NCBI GenBank assembly: GCA_003139095.1
Contig: PLHW01000074.1
Coordinates: 55,332-119,331 of the forward strand
DNA: 64,000 nucleotides
DNA from: Acidobacteriaceae bacterium
GTDB lineage: Bacteria; Acidobacteriota; Terriglobia; Terriglobales; Acidobacteriaceae
Direction: 5' to 3'
How positions within the stretch are numbered: the stretch's first letter is position 1; each line of letters opens with the position of its first letter. The notes under the pieces were generated by a model, which saw only the letters and a program-made list of their open reading frames with translations, was not told the DNA's origin and did no database searches. The position numbers and the translations under genes were made by a program. Positions 34,007 through 42,902 of this stretch are shown here, piece after piece.

Positions 34007-35893
34007 ATGAAATTTTCATTCAACCCTTATAAGCAAGTACCGGCTTGTGCTCTTCTGTTGTCCCTCTGCGTTGGCGTTCGCGGGCAAAATCCCATGGCAG
34101 CCGGTTACTTTTCCACGCGTACCGACTACGAAACCATGAATCTCTCCATGCAGCTCAATGATGCGAAAGAGGCGGAGAAGCAGCGAAAACAAAATAAGGA
34201 ACTGGTCGATGCAGGCCTGGTTTCCGCGCTCGATCTCAATGCCCCCAACAGCGCCATCGAAGAGTTCAACAACGGCGTCGCCTCCATCAAAGAGCAGAAG
34301 CCCGATGAGGCCATCAAGCATCTGCAAAGATCCCTCAAAATCTATCCTAAGTTCGTCTCCGCCCACGTGAATCTCGGTCTCGCCTATTTGGGTCAGGAAG
34401 ATCCTGCGCATGCCCAGAGCGAATTCGAAGCCGCCGCCAAACTCGACGAAAAGTTCTCCCGGCCGCGTGTGCAGCTTGGCTCGCTCGCCTTGTCGCGAAA
34501 GGATTATGCAACCGCGGAAGTGGAGTTCGCCAGGGCCTCCGCTCTCAGTCCCTCAAATTCAAAAATTCTTTCCTCCCTCGCCTTCGCGCAAAATCAAAAT
34601 CACCACTATAAGCAAGTGCTGGAAACCTGCGAGAAGGTGCACGCGCTTCCGCACAAAGATTCGGCCGAGGTGCACTACCTGGCCGCGGTCGCCGCCCGGT
34701 CCCTCAACGATTTCGCCACCATGGAGCAGCAACTCGGCGTATTCGTAAACGAAGCCCCCACCAGCCCGTTTGCTCCGGTCGCGCGCCACGACCTCGAAGT
34801 GTTGGCGCATAACAAACAGATCGCCACTTTGGCTGCCAACACTCCACCTGGCCAACAGTACGTGACCTTATCGGCCTCTCTGCCGGCTCAAACCTTCCCG
34901 GACACCGACCGACTGAAAGCCGAGTTAAGCGCGTTGGGCGACGATTCCGACGACGAAGGTTGCTCCGACTGTGCCCCGTCTGCCGAGGGCACAGCCGTTG
35001 CTGCAAATGGCAATTCCGTCCAGATGTCCGCCTCTACCACCGGATGGACAATCCACAAATCGGTCGACGAAGTCGCTCAGTTTTTCGCCGTGAGCAGCCA
35101 CGGCCACATGGTCAGCGATCTCGTCCGCTCCAATATTCAAATTCGCGACGACAACAAGCCTCCCGAGAAGATCCTTCAGTTCACACCCCAGTCCAAGCTT
35201 CCCCTGCTCCTCGGGCTGCTGGTCGATACCAGCGGTTCAGTCGAAGACCGCTTCTCGTTTGAAAAACGCGCTGCTGCGAAATTCGTTCAGAAAATTCTCA
35301 GTTCGCCCACCGACCTTGGCTTCATTGCCGGTTTCTCGACCGAGACCACCGTCACCCAGGACTTTGTCGCCGATCCAGATCTGCTCGGCAAGGGCATTGA
35401 TAGCCTCAAGAATAAGGGCGGCACCAGCCTCTTCGACGCCGTCTCCCTCGCCTGTTGGAAGCTCGCCGCCTATCCCGAGCGCGAACGCGTCGCCAAAGTT
35501 CTCGTCGTGCTCAGCGACGGCGAGGACAACTCCAGCCAACGCACGCTCAAGCAAAGTATCCGCGATGCCGAAGCCACCGGCGTCACCATCTATACCGTCA
35601 GCACCAGCGAAAACGAACAGGGCCGAACGGCCGCCGACAAGGTTCTCCAGGCACTCGCCGAGCGCAGCGGCGGCGAGGCCATCTTCCCCGGCGACATTTC
35701 CGGCCTCGCTAAATCACTCGACGATTTGCGCGACCTCATCCGCAGTCGCTACCTCATCGCCTACCGCCCCGCAAATTTTGAGCCGAACGGCGCCTATCGC
35801 TCCATTCAGATCGTCGCCGAGAAAAACGGCAAGCGCCTGCAAGTGCATGCGCGGAAGGGCTACTACGCCCGCCTGGAGGCGGTCCACAATTGA
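34007..35893 (+). CDS. secreted TPR and VWFA-related acidobacterial protein
   Basis: 628 aa. Signal peptide VPACALLLSLCVGVRGQ. A tetratricopeptide region follows (IEEFNNGVASIKEQKPDEAI; FVSAHVNLGLAYLG; repeated to about residue 280), then a linker with CSDC, then a VWFA-related domain of the acidobacterial TIGR03436 type. The MIDAS start is LGLLVDTSGSVEDRFSF and VVLSDGEDNSSQ follows. The C-terminus (SRYLIAYRPANFEPNGAYRS) is typical of this family. The ATG at 34007 was chosen for its signal peptide. Function is unknown; TPR plus VWA suggests assembly of an extracytoplasmic complex. Confidence 0.88.
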   Translation: MKFSFNPYKQVPACALLLSLCVGVRGQNPMAAGYFSTRTDYETMNLSMQLNDAKEAEKQRKQNKELVDAGLVSALDLNAPNSAIEEFNNGVASIKEQKPDEAIKHLQRSLKIYPKFVSAHVNLGLAYLGQEDPAHAQSEFEAAAKLDEKFSRPRVQLGSLALSRKDYATAEVEFARASALSPSNSKILSSLAFAQNQNHHYKQVLETCEKVHALPHKDSAEVHYLAAVAARSLNDFATMEQQLGVFVNEAPTSPFAPVARHDLEVLAHNKQIATLAANTPPGQQYVTLSASLPAQTFPDTDRLKAELSALGDDSDDEGCSDCAPSAEGTAVAANGNSVQMSASTTGWTIHKSVDEVAQFFAVSSHGHMVSDLVRSNIQIRDDNKPPEKILQFTPQSKLPLLLGLLVDTSGSVEDRFSFEKRAAAKFVQKILSSPTDLGFIAGFSTETTVTQDFVADPDLLGKGIDSLKNKGGTSLFDAVSLACWKLAAYPERERVAKVLVVLSDGEDNSSQRTLKQSIRDAEATGVTIYTVSTSENEQGRTAADKVLQALAERSGGEAIFPGDISGLAKSLDDLRDLIRSRYLIAYRPANFEPNGAYRSIQIVAEKNGKRLQVHARKGYYARLEAVHN

Positions 35894-35962
35894 ACTGCCC
35901 GGCAGGCTCTGGCACGCCAGTGTGATTGATCCGCCCGCCAGATTGTGCTACCTTCGCCCGTC

Positions 35963-36712
35963 ATGAAAGCGTTGCTTTCAAAATTCTTCAGCTCGCCGGC
36001 GGAACCTCCTCAGATCCTCCACACCGAGCCTCCCGACCTCCAGGGCGCCGCCCTCGCAGTCGCTTATTTCTCTCCCCAGGCTGGTGGCGACTTTCACGCC
36101 TTCTTGCGCGTCGGTCCCACGCGCTTTCTTTTCGGATTGCTCGACGTGGCCGGCAAGCGCGAAACCTGCGGCGCGATTCTTGACGCGGCCCATGCCTGCT
36201 TCGTTTCCTCCGCGGCCGAAATCTTTTCCGGTCCCGAATTGAACGAGCCCGAAGCGATGATCGAGTTATCGCGCCGTCTGAATCTTGAAATCATGCGCGC
36301 CGCCGGAGGCGTGCGAAGCTGTCCGGCATTCGCCGGTTGTTACAATGAAGAGTTGGGCACCGTCTGCTACGTCAATGCCGGCCACACTCCCGGCTTGCTG
36401 CGAGACGCCTCGAGCGTCGTCGAATTGCCCGCCACGGGCCTGCCCCTCGGCCTCTTTTCGCTCGCCCCCACTGATGCCCGGGTGGTTGGCCTCGGTTCGC
36501 AGGCCTCCATCGCCGTCGTCTCCCGTGGCGTCATCGAGGCGGAGCGAAAAAATTCCGAATTCGGCCTCACCGGCGTAAAGATCCTAATGCAGGCCCCCAC
36601 CTCTTCGGCAAGAGACCTCTCGCAGCGCATTCTCGAAGAGGTTCAATCCTTCATGCCCGCCGCGCCCAAGGTCAACGACGTAACCGCGCTTGTCCTCTTG
36701 CGCGCCAACTAG
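35963..36712 (+). CDS. PP2C/SpoIIE-type serine phosphatase-like protein
   Basis: 249 aa. The domain is of the RsbU/SpoIIE class: VAYFSPQAGGDFHAFLRV, FLFGLLDVAGKRE with the metal-binding Asp-x-x-Gly, CYVNAGHTPGLLR and a final KVNDVTALVLL (D-D/N-x-T signature). Such phosphatases act on anti-sigma antagonists and other phosphoproteins. There is no sensor domain and no anti-sigma gene next to it. The first metal-binding Asp of the usual GGD is retained. It follows the TPR-VWA gene by 69 bases and may share its transcript. Confidence 0.82.
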   Translation: MKALLSKFFSSPAEPPQILHTEPPDLQGAALAVAYFSPQAGGDFHAFLRVGPTRFLFGLLDVAGKRETCGAILDAAHACFVSSAAEIFSGPELNEPEAMIELSRRLNLEIMRAAGGVRSCPAFAGCYNEELGTVCYVNAGHTPGLLRDASSVVELPATGLPLGLFSLAPTDARVVGLGSQASIAVVSRGVIEAERKNSEFGLTGVKILMQAPTSSARDLSQRILEEVQSFMPAAPKVNDVTALVLLRAN

Positions 36713-36860
36713 CACTTCGGCTCAATCGTTGCGTCCAAATGCCGCCGAACTCAATCTCCCCTGCTTGGTCCTCGCTGCCGTTCCGTCGTAAAATATGAAA
36801 ACGTTCGTTGCTTGCGGGTTTTTCCCAGGTTTGAGCGAGTTGGAATTCAAGAGAGCCTTA

Positions 36861-37985
36861 ATGAAAAGCACCACACTGACCCTTCTTTTCGCAGCGTGCG
36901 CCCTGCTGCTCCCCGCCAGTTCGCCCGCCGATAGCGTGGTGGAAGAGATCGTCGCGCGCGTCAACAACGACATCATCACGCGCTCGGAATACGTCCGCAG
37001 CCGCGATCAGCTCAAGCAGGAGATCCAGCAGCAGGAACCGGCCGACGCCGACCGCGCGTTTGCCGACAAGCAGCGCGATGTTCTCCGCGATTTGATCGAC
37101 CAGGAACTGCTCCTCGAAAAAGGCAAAGACCTTGGCATCACTGGCGACACCGAACTCATCAAGCGCCTCAACGAAATGCGCAAGCAGATGAACCTCGAAA
37201 CCATGGAGGATCTTGAAAAGGCTGCCCAGGCTCAGGGCGCGTCATTTGAAGAGTTCAAGCAAAACCTGCGCAATCAGATCATTACTCAGCGCGTCATCGG
37301 CCAGGAAGTCGGCTCCAAGCTCTCCATGAACAAGGACGAGGAGAAAAAGTTCTACGACGAGCACAAAGACGAGTTGGAGCACCCCGAGCAGGTTCGGCTC
37401 AGCGAAATTCTGGTCGCTCCCAAACCGCCCGTCAAACCCGCCGGCCCCGACGGCAAGTCGCCCGCCCCCACCGACGCGGAGAATGAAGCTGCCCTCGCGG
37501 TCGCCAAAGCCAAGGCCGACGACGTCCTCGAGCAACTTCACAAAGGCGGCGTCTTCGCCGACCTCGCCAAAAAAGACTCCGACGGTCCTTCCGCCAAAGA
37601 CGGCGGCGACCTCAGCTACTTTAAGCGCGGCACGCTCGCCAAAGAACTCGAAGACAAAGTTTTCGCGCTCAAGGCCGGCGACATCACCGACGTGATTCGC
37701 ACCAAGCAGGGCTACGTCATTCTTCAGGTCACCGAGCATCAGATGGCCGGCATCCCGACCATGAAAGAGGTCGAGCCGAAAATTCAGGACGCCCTCTACA
37801 TGCAGAAATTGCAGCCCGCTCTGCGCGCCTATTTGACCATGCTCCGCGAGCAGGCATTTATTGACGTCAAAGCCGGCTATGTCGATACCGGCGCCAGCGC
37901 CAATCAAACCAAGCCGGTCGAGACCGCGACCAAGGAAGTCGCGTCGAAAACCCTGAAGAGAAAGAAAAAGCTCGGCGTGTTCTGA
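36861..37985 (+). CDS. periplasmic peptidyl-prolyl isomerase (SurA/PrsA-like)
   Basis: 374 aa. A signal peptide (TLLFAACALLLPASSPADS) precedes a SurA N-like helical chaperone domain (EEIVARVNNDIITRSEY, then QRDVLRDLIDQELLLEKG) and one parvulin domain (LSEILVAPKP; DLAKKDSDGPSAKDGGDLSYF; AGDITDVIRTKQGYVILQV). It probably chaperones outer-membrane or secreted proteins. The tail is basic (KTLKRKKKLGVF). The upstream frame to 36795 lacks a signal peptide. TAAAAT at 36789 may be a -10. Only one parvulin domain is present, unlike E. coli SurA with two. Confidence 0.9.
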   Translation: MKSTTLTLLFAACALLLPASSPADSVVEEIVARVNNDIITRSEYVRSRDQLKQEIQQQEPADADRAFADKQRDVLRDLIDQELLLEKGKDLGITGDTELIKRLNEMRKQMNLETMEDLEKAAQAQGASFEEFKQNLRNQIITQRVIGQEVGSKLSMNKDEEKKFYDEHKDELEHPEQVRLSEILVAPKPPVKPAGPDGKSPAPTDAENEAALAVAKAKADDVLEQLHKGGVFADLAKKDSDGPSAKDGGDLSYFKRGTLAKELEDKVFALKAGDITDVIRTKQGYVILQVTEHQMAGIPTMKEVEPKIQDALYMQKLQPALRAYLTMLREQAFIDVKAGYVDTGASANQTKPVETATKEVASKTLKRKKKLGVF

Positions 37986-38080
37986 GCGTGACGTCGCTTC
38001 AAGTGGGCGCTGCACGCCCATTCTGAGGCGCGCATTCGTCGTCCCTAGTGGCCCATGCACTAACCGATCCGCGGAGGCTC

Positions 38081-39295
38081 ATGAAAGAGTTTTTTATCTG
38101 CGAGTGTCACCTGCACGAAAACAAGGTTGTCACCTCTTCCTTCGTTGTCGCCTCCAAGCAGGTCAAGCCCAAGAAAAATGGCGAGCCGTATCTCGCCCTG
38201 ATCCTCGCCGATCGCACCGGACAGATCGAAGCCAAAATGTGGGACAACGTCGAGGAATATCTCGACGCCTTCGACCAGGATGATTTCCTCAAAATCAAAG
38301 GTCTTATCAACAAGTACAAGAACCGATTTCAGCTCACCATTCACAAACTGCGCCGCCTCGGCGAGTCCGAAATCGACTTCGCCGACTATCTCCCCAAAAC
38401 CACGAAGGACATTGGCGAGTTGTGGCAAACGCTCGCCGACTTCGTCGCAGCCTTTGAAAACCCGCACCTGAAGGCCCTGGTCGGGCTATTCATGGCCGAT
38501 CCCGAAATCGCCGAGCGCTATCGCAACGCGCCTGCCGCCAAAACCCTCCATCACGCCTACATCGGCGGGTTGCTTGACCACGTCGTCTCGCTCTTCCGCT
38601 CCTGCGATCTGATGTGCCGCAACTATCCCCAAGTCAATCGCGACCTGCTCTTGACCGGCGCGTTCCTCCACGACATTGGCAAGATTCACGAACTCACTTA
38701 CAACCGTTCGTTTTCCTACACCACTCGTGGACAGTTGCTCGGCCACATGATCATCGAACTCGAGATGCTTCAGGCCAAGCTCGCGCAGTTACCCGCCTTT
38801 CCGCCCGAACTGAAAACCCTTCTCGAGCACCTGATCATCAGCCATCACGGCCAGTACGACTTCGGCTCGCCCAAACTGCCCATGTTTCCGGAAGCGCTGA
38901 TGCTCCACTATCTCGATGACCTCGACTCCAAGATGGAGGCCATGCGCGCCCACTTCGAGCGCGAGCGCGAACTCGATGGACCTTGGACCAGCTACAACGC
39001 CTCGCTCGGCCGCCCCCTGCTCGATTCGCGCAAGTTCGCGCTAGGCGAAAAAAGCGCGGTCGCGAAAACTACCCCCGACGAGGAATCGGCGGACGAAGCG
39101 TTCACGTCGGAAACACTGACGCAGGAAACGTTGGCGGAGGCGATGTCGAAGGAGGAGGCCCCGACTCAGGCGAAAATGACGCAGCCGTCCGGTTCAGCAG
39201 TGTCAACGCCGCCAACACCGGAGCCGCAGCGCACAGCGGAGCGGCGGAACGAATCGGCTCCGACTCTGGATTTGTTCACCAAGCAGAAAGCATAG
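38081..39295 (+). CDS. YhaM-like 3'-5' exoribonuclease (OB-fold plus HD domain)
   Basis: 404 aa. An OB-fold nucleic-acid-binding domain (VASKQVKPKKNGEPYLALIL; GQIEAKMWDN) is followed by an HD hydrolase domain with HHAYIGGLLDHVVSL, FLHDIGKIHELTY and LIISHHGQYDFGSPK holding the metal ligands. The C-terminal 75 residues are Thr/Glu/Ala-rich and low complexity. YhaM proteins trim RNA and single-stranded DNA from the 3' end. I chose the ATG preceded by GGAGG; a GTG at 38048 is the alternative. The stop is followed by the left arm of a heptad repeat. Confidence 0.9.
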   Translation: MKEFFICECHLHENKVVTSSFVVASKQVKPKKNGEPYLALILADRTGQIEAKMWDNVEEYLDAFDQDDFLKIKGLINKYKNRFQLTIHKLRRLGESEIDFADYLPKTTKDIGELWQTLADFVAAFENPHLKALVGLFMADPEIAERYRNAPAAKTLHHAYIGGLLDHVVSLFRSCDLMCRNYPQVNRDLLLTGAFLHDIGKIHELTYNRSFSYTTRGQLLGHMIIELEMLQAKLAQLPAFPPELKTLLEHLIISHHGQYDFGSPKLPMFPEALMLHYLDDLDSKMEAMRAHFERERELDGPWTSYNASLGRPLLDSRKFALGEKSAVAKTTPDEESADEAFTSETLTQETLAEAMSKEEAPTQAKMTQPSGSAVSTPPTPEPQRTAERRNESAPTLDLFTKQKA

Positions 39296-39300
39296 AGGAC

Positions 39301-39411
39301 CTTGTTAGTCGCTGGTTGTCAACCAAAGCGACAGTCTCTCGCATGAGGAAGGCGCTGACCGAGCCCAACCTTCCGAACGACCGACGACTAACTACCAACG
39401 ACGAACGGCGA
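39301..39411 (+). repeat. two-armed heptad repeat between the YhaM-like and HAD genes
   Basis: The right arm (39377-39411) consists of five 7-base units of the type ACGACNA, for instance ACGACTA at 39384 and ACGACGA at 39398. The left arm (39301-39328) runs in the opposite sense with units such as CTTGTTA and GTCGCTG. Unit sequence is close to that at 62117-62151, although the two loci lie between unrelated genes. Confidence 0.75.
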
Positions 39412-39428
39412 TTCTACCGACGACCGCC

Positions 39429-40136
39429 ATGAACTTCTCCCCCGTCACCGCCATCACGTTCGACTGCTACGGCACCCTCATCGACTGGGAAGCGGGAATT
39501 CTACCCGTCCTCCGCACGCTACTCGCCAGGCATAGTCGCCCGCTCAGCGACACCACCATTCTTGAGCTTTACGGAGAATTCGAGGCCGACGCCGAGCGCC
39601 CGCCCTACCAGAAATACCGCGATGTGCTGCAATCGGTAGTGCGCGCCTTCGCCGATCGCCTCAAATTCCAGCCGACCCCGTCCGACGTGCGCTCGCTCGC
39701 TGAATCCGTCCCGGCTTGGCCGCCTTTTCCCGACACCGTCGCCGCCCTGCGTCGCCTCAAGCAGCGCTATCGCCTCGCCATCATTTCCAACATCGATGAC
39801 GATCTATTCGCTGCGACCCGCCAGCATCTTGGAATCGAATTCGATGCCGTTGTCACCGCTGAACAGGCGCAAAGCTACAAGCCTTCTCCACGTAATTTTG
39901 AATTGGCGCTCGAAGCTCTCGCCATACCGCGCGACCAGTTGCTGCACGCCGGTCAGAGCATCTATCACGACGTTCAACCCGCGCGCTCGCTGGGCATTTC
40001 CACGGTGTGGGTGAATCGCGTCTCCGCCCGGCCCGGCATCGGCGCCGTCCGCCCCGCCCAGGGCATACCCGACCTCGAAGTCCCCGACCTCGCAACCCTC
40101 GCCGATTTGGCCTTGAACGCGCGCGACTCGCAATGA
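39429..40136 (+). CDS. HAD-superfamily hydrolase, haloacid dehalogenase type II-like
   Basis: 235 aa. The HAD nucleophile is in ITFDCYGTLIDWEAGI (Asp in FDCYGT), motif II in AIISNIDDDLF, the Lys in SYKPSPRNFELAL, and motif IV in QSIYHDVQPARSLG. The order and the YGTLIDWE phrase fit the L-2-haloacid dehalogenase subfamily, but many members act on phosphate esters; the substrate cannot be stated. There is no ribosome-binding site; the leader is filled by a heptad arm. It is convergent with the response regulator. Confidence 0.88.
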   Translation: MNFSPVTAITFDCYGTLIDWEAGILPVLRTLLARHSRPLSDTTILELYGEFEADAERPPYQKYRDVLQSVVRAFADRLKFQPTPSDVRSLAESVPAWPPFPDTVAALRRLKQRYRLAIISNIDDDLFAATRQHLGIEFDAVVTAEQAQSYKPSPRNFELALEALAIPRDQLLHAGQSIYHDVQPARSLGISTVWVNRVSARPGIGAVRPAQGIPDLEVPDLATLADLALNARDSQ

Positions 40137-40201
40137 ATGTGTGAAAGCGGAGTTCTGACTCACTCACATAGGTGAAGCCCCGTCCCGACATGACCCGGCC
40201 T

Positions 40202-40891
40202 CTAAGTCGGGATCGGCGCCGGAAGTATCTTCTTCTGAATCGCGGTCGTCACCAGCTGCGCTTTGTTATGAATGTCAAGCTTCCGCATCAAATTAAATTT
40301 GTGCGCTTCCACCGTCTTTACGCTGACGCCCAACTCTGACGCCGCCTGCCGCACGGTCCGCCCTTCGGCCAGCAGTCGCATCACTTCCCGCTCTCGCGCC
40401 GTCAAATTGCTCCGTCGCATCGTCACATGCGCTCCGCTCCCACTTGTGCCCGCATCCGGCCGCAACACCGCATCAATTCGCGGACTCCACACGTGTTGCC
40501 CCGCCCGCACCTCGCGCAGCGCACTGAGCAGCATCTCCGTCGGAGTATCTTTCAGCAGATATCCGCTCGCTCCCGAGCGCATCGCCTGCCACACATACTC
40601 TTTGTCCTCATGCATCGTTAGAAAAACAATTCGCGTCCCCGGCGAGTGCTCTTCAATCAGACGTCCCGCCTCGAACGACGACATCCCCGGCATCCCAATA
40701 TCCAGCAACACCAGGTCCGGCCTGTGCTGCAGCGTCAGCTTTAGAGCCTGCGCCGCGTCCGCCGCCTCCGCCACCACAACGAAATCGCCGGCGTCTTCCA
40801 GCAGTCGCCGCACACCATAGCGCACCAGTTCGTGATCGTCCGCAATCACGCAACGAATCCGCTCCGAGCTTTCAGTTTGATCCGGCCTCAT
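40202..40891 (-). CDS. NarL/FixJ-family response regulator
   Basis: 229 aa. The receiver domain has IRCVIADDHELVRYGVRRLL (acidic pocket), phosphoacceptor Asp near residue 64 in LVLLDIGMPG, Thr in IVFLTMHEDK and Lys in GYLLKDTP. The LuxR-type helix-turn-helix is LTAREREVMRLLAEGRTVRQ then SVKTVEAHKFNLMRKL. No histidine kinase is adjacent, so it is an orphan regulator here. The chosen ATG begins a normal receiver domain; the frame is open further upstream but without support. It is divergent from aroC. Confidence 0.93.
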   Translation of the reverse strand: MRPDQTESSERIRCVIADDHELVRYGVRRLLEDAGDFVVVAEAADAAQALKLTLQHRPDLVLLDIGMPGMSSFEAGRLIEEHSPGTRIVFLTMHEDKEYVWQAMRSGASGYLLKDTPTEMLLSALREVRAGQHVWSPRIDAVLRPDAGTSGSGAHVTMRRSNLTAREREVMRLLAEGRTVRQAASELGVSVKTVEAHKFNLMRKLDIHNKAQLVTTAIQKKILPAPIPT

Positions 40892-41079
40892 CTTTGTAGT
40901 TATCACCGCTGAATACCTCGCATCTTTAGACGAAGCGCGCGAAGGACTCGGGAACTCGGTCCAGGTTGGCTTGCAAATCGCTCCGGTTATTGTACCCGCT
41001 TCCTGCCACGTCGCGAGCCGGTTGCGACACGAATTCGATAAGAGCCTTGCCATCTTCTTCATTTACAATTCGTCTTTCT

Positions 41080-42255
41080 ATGCTGCGCTACTTCACCTCC
41101 GGTGAATCGCACGGCGAAGCCCTGGTTGCCTTTCTCTCCGGGTTGCCCGCCGGACTCGTCGTCGATCAGGCCTTTGTCGACCGCGAGCTTTGGCGACGCC
41201 AGCAAGGCTACGGCCGCGGCGGACGCATGAAGATCGAGACCGACACGGCACACTTCCTCTCCGGCGTCCACCACGGCAAAACGATCGGCTCGCCTATCGC
41301 TGTGCTTCTCCAAAATCGCGATTGGCAAAATTGGAAAGAGTCGCTTCCCGTTGAATCCGGCGACCCCGAAAAGCACCGCATCGTCGCCTCTCCACGCCCC
41401 GGCCATGCCGACCTCGCCGGCGCCTTGAAATACGATTTTCGCGAGGCCCGCTACGTTCTCGAACGCGCCTCCGCTCGCGAGTCCGCCGCCCGCGTCGCCA
41501 TTGGCGCGCTCGCCAAGCTTTTCCTGCGCGCGCTCGATATCGAAATTCTGAGCCACGTCATTGCCGTCGGTTCCGTCTCGATTGCCAATCGCGAAATCGG
41601 CTGGGAGCAGATCGAGCCTCTGGCGCGCAAAGACGACATACTCCTCTCCTGCGCCGACCCCGACGCCGAACTGCGCATGAAAGAAGAGGTCGACAAGGTT
41701 CTCCGCACCGGCGATTCCGTCGGCGGCGTCTTTGAAGTGGTCGCCCGCAAAGTTCCGCCCGGCCTCGGCACCTACGTGCAATGGGATGAGCGCCTCGACG
41801 CCCTGCTCGCCGCCGCTGTCATGTCTTTGCAGGCCGTCAAAGCGGTTGAGATTGGAATCGGAATCACCGCCGCACATGCTCCCGGGTCTGCCGTTCACGA
41901 CGAAATCGGTTATCGCCGCGACTCCTCGTTTGCCGGATTCACGCGCACCCGCAACAACGCCGGCGGGATCGAAGGCGGCGTCTCCAATGGACAGGAAATT
42001 CGAGTGCGCGGCTATTTGAAGCCCATCTCAACTCTCCGCCGCCCGTTGCAGTCCGTCGATTTCGCCACCCGCGAGCCCGTCAAAGCCGCGTATGAACGCT
42101 CCGATGTTTGCGTCGTGCCTGCGGCCGGCGTCGCCGCCGAGGCCATGGTCGCCCTCACTCTTGCCCGCTGCGCTCTCGAAAAGTTCGGCGGCGATTCCAT
42201 GAAAGAAACATCGAGAAATTTTCGGGGTTATTTGGAACAATTAAGAAGTTACTAA
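41080..42255 (+). CDS. aroC: chorismate synthase
   Basis: 391 aa. It converts EPSP to chorismate with reduced FMN, the last step of the shikimate pathway. Hallmarks are LRYFTSGESHGEALVAFLSG at the start, SPRPGHADLAGALKY, RASARESAARVAIGALAK and GGIEGGVSNGQEIRVRG. It is the Arg-rich long form common outside enterobacteria. TACAAT at 41064-41069 lies ten bases before the ATG, so the transcript may be almost leaderless. The longer frame from 40966 is not supported. def follows at 53 bases. Confidence 0.97.
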   Translation: MLRYFTSGESHGEALVAFLSGLPAGLVVDQAFVDRELWRRQQGYGRGGRMKIETDTAHFLSGVHHGKTIGSPIAVLLQNRDWQNWKESLPVESGDPEKHRIVASPRPGHADLAGALKYDFREARYVLERASARESAARVAIGALAKLFLRALDIEILSHVIAVGSVSIANREIGWEQIEPLARKDDILLSCADPDAELRMKEEVDKVLRTGDSVGGVFEVVARKVPPGLGTYVQWDERLDALLAAAVMSLQAVKAVEIGIGITAAHAPGSAVHDEIGYRRDSSFAGFTRTRNNAGGIEGGVSNGQEIRVRGYLKPISTLRRPLQSVDFATREPVKAAYERSDVCVVPAAGVAAEAMVALTLARCALEKFGGDSMKETSRNFRGYLEQLRSY

Positions 42256-42308
42256 GCCGCCAAGAATCACGGTACAACCGAATCTGAAATTGTGGTGCGC
42301 TCAAAAAC

Positions 42309-42818
42309 ATGATCTATCCCATCGTGAAATTCGGCGATCCCGTTCTCGATCGGCCCGCCGCTGAAGTCACCATCTTCGATGACGATCTCAAAAAGCTCAT
42401 CGAAGATATGTTCGAGTCGATGTATGCGGCGCGCGGTGTCGGCCTCGCCGCGCCCCAGATCGGCATCGGCAGGCGAATCGCTGTCGTGGACGTGACGTTC
42501 AAGGAAGATCCGAAGGCGAAACTCGTCCTGATCAATCCTGAGATCGTCGGCAAAGAAGGCCGCCAGCGCGGCAGCGAGGGCTGCCTCAGCATTCCCGATT
42601 TTCGCGAAGACGTCTCTCGTGCCAAAATCGTGACCGTCCGCGCGCAAGACGCGACCGGCAAATTCTTCGAGCACACCGGAGAGGATCTTCTTGCCCGCGC
42701 CTTCCTCCACGAAACCGATCATCTCAACGGCAAGCTCTACATCTCCCACATCAGCGCCCTCAAGCGCGATCTAATCAAGCGCAAAATCAAGAAGCTGGTG
42801 AAAGCGGGAGAATGGTAG
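42309..42818 (+). CDS. def: peptide deformylase
   Basis: 169 aa. It removes the formyl group from nascent proteins. All three motifs are canonical: GVGLAAPQIG, EGCLSIPD with the metal cysteine, and HETDHLNG with the two histidines and catalytic Glu. The C-terminal extension (RDLIKRKIKKLVKAGEW) is basic. No fmt gene follows, unlike many bacteria; rapZ comes next. Confidence 0.97.
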   Translation: MIYPIVKFGDPVLDRPAAEVTIFDDDLKKLIEDMFESMYAARGVGLAAPQIGIGRRIAVVDVTFKEDPKAKLVLINPEIVGKEGRQRGSEGCLSIPDFREDVSRAKIVTVRAQDATGKFFEHTGEDLLARAFLHETDHLNGKLYISHISALKRDLIKRKIKKLVKAGEW

Positions 42819-42902
42819 AAAGACACCGTTCAGCTGTGGCGTCTCGCGCACGAACCACGTTCGTAGATTTCTCCCGGCCCACAAGATGCTAAGATGCCGC
42901 TC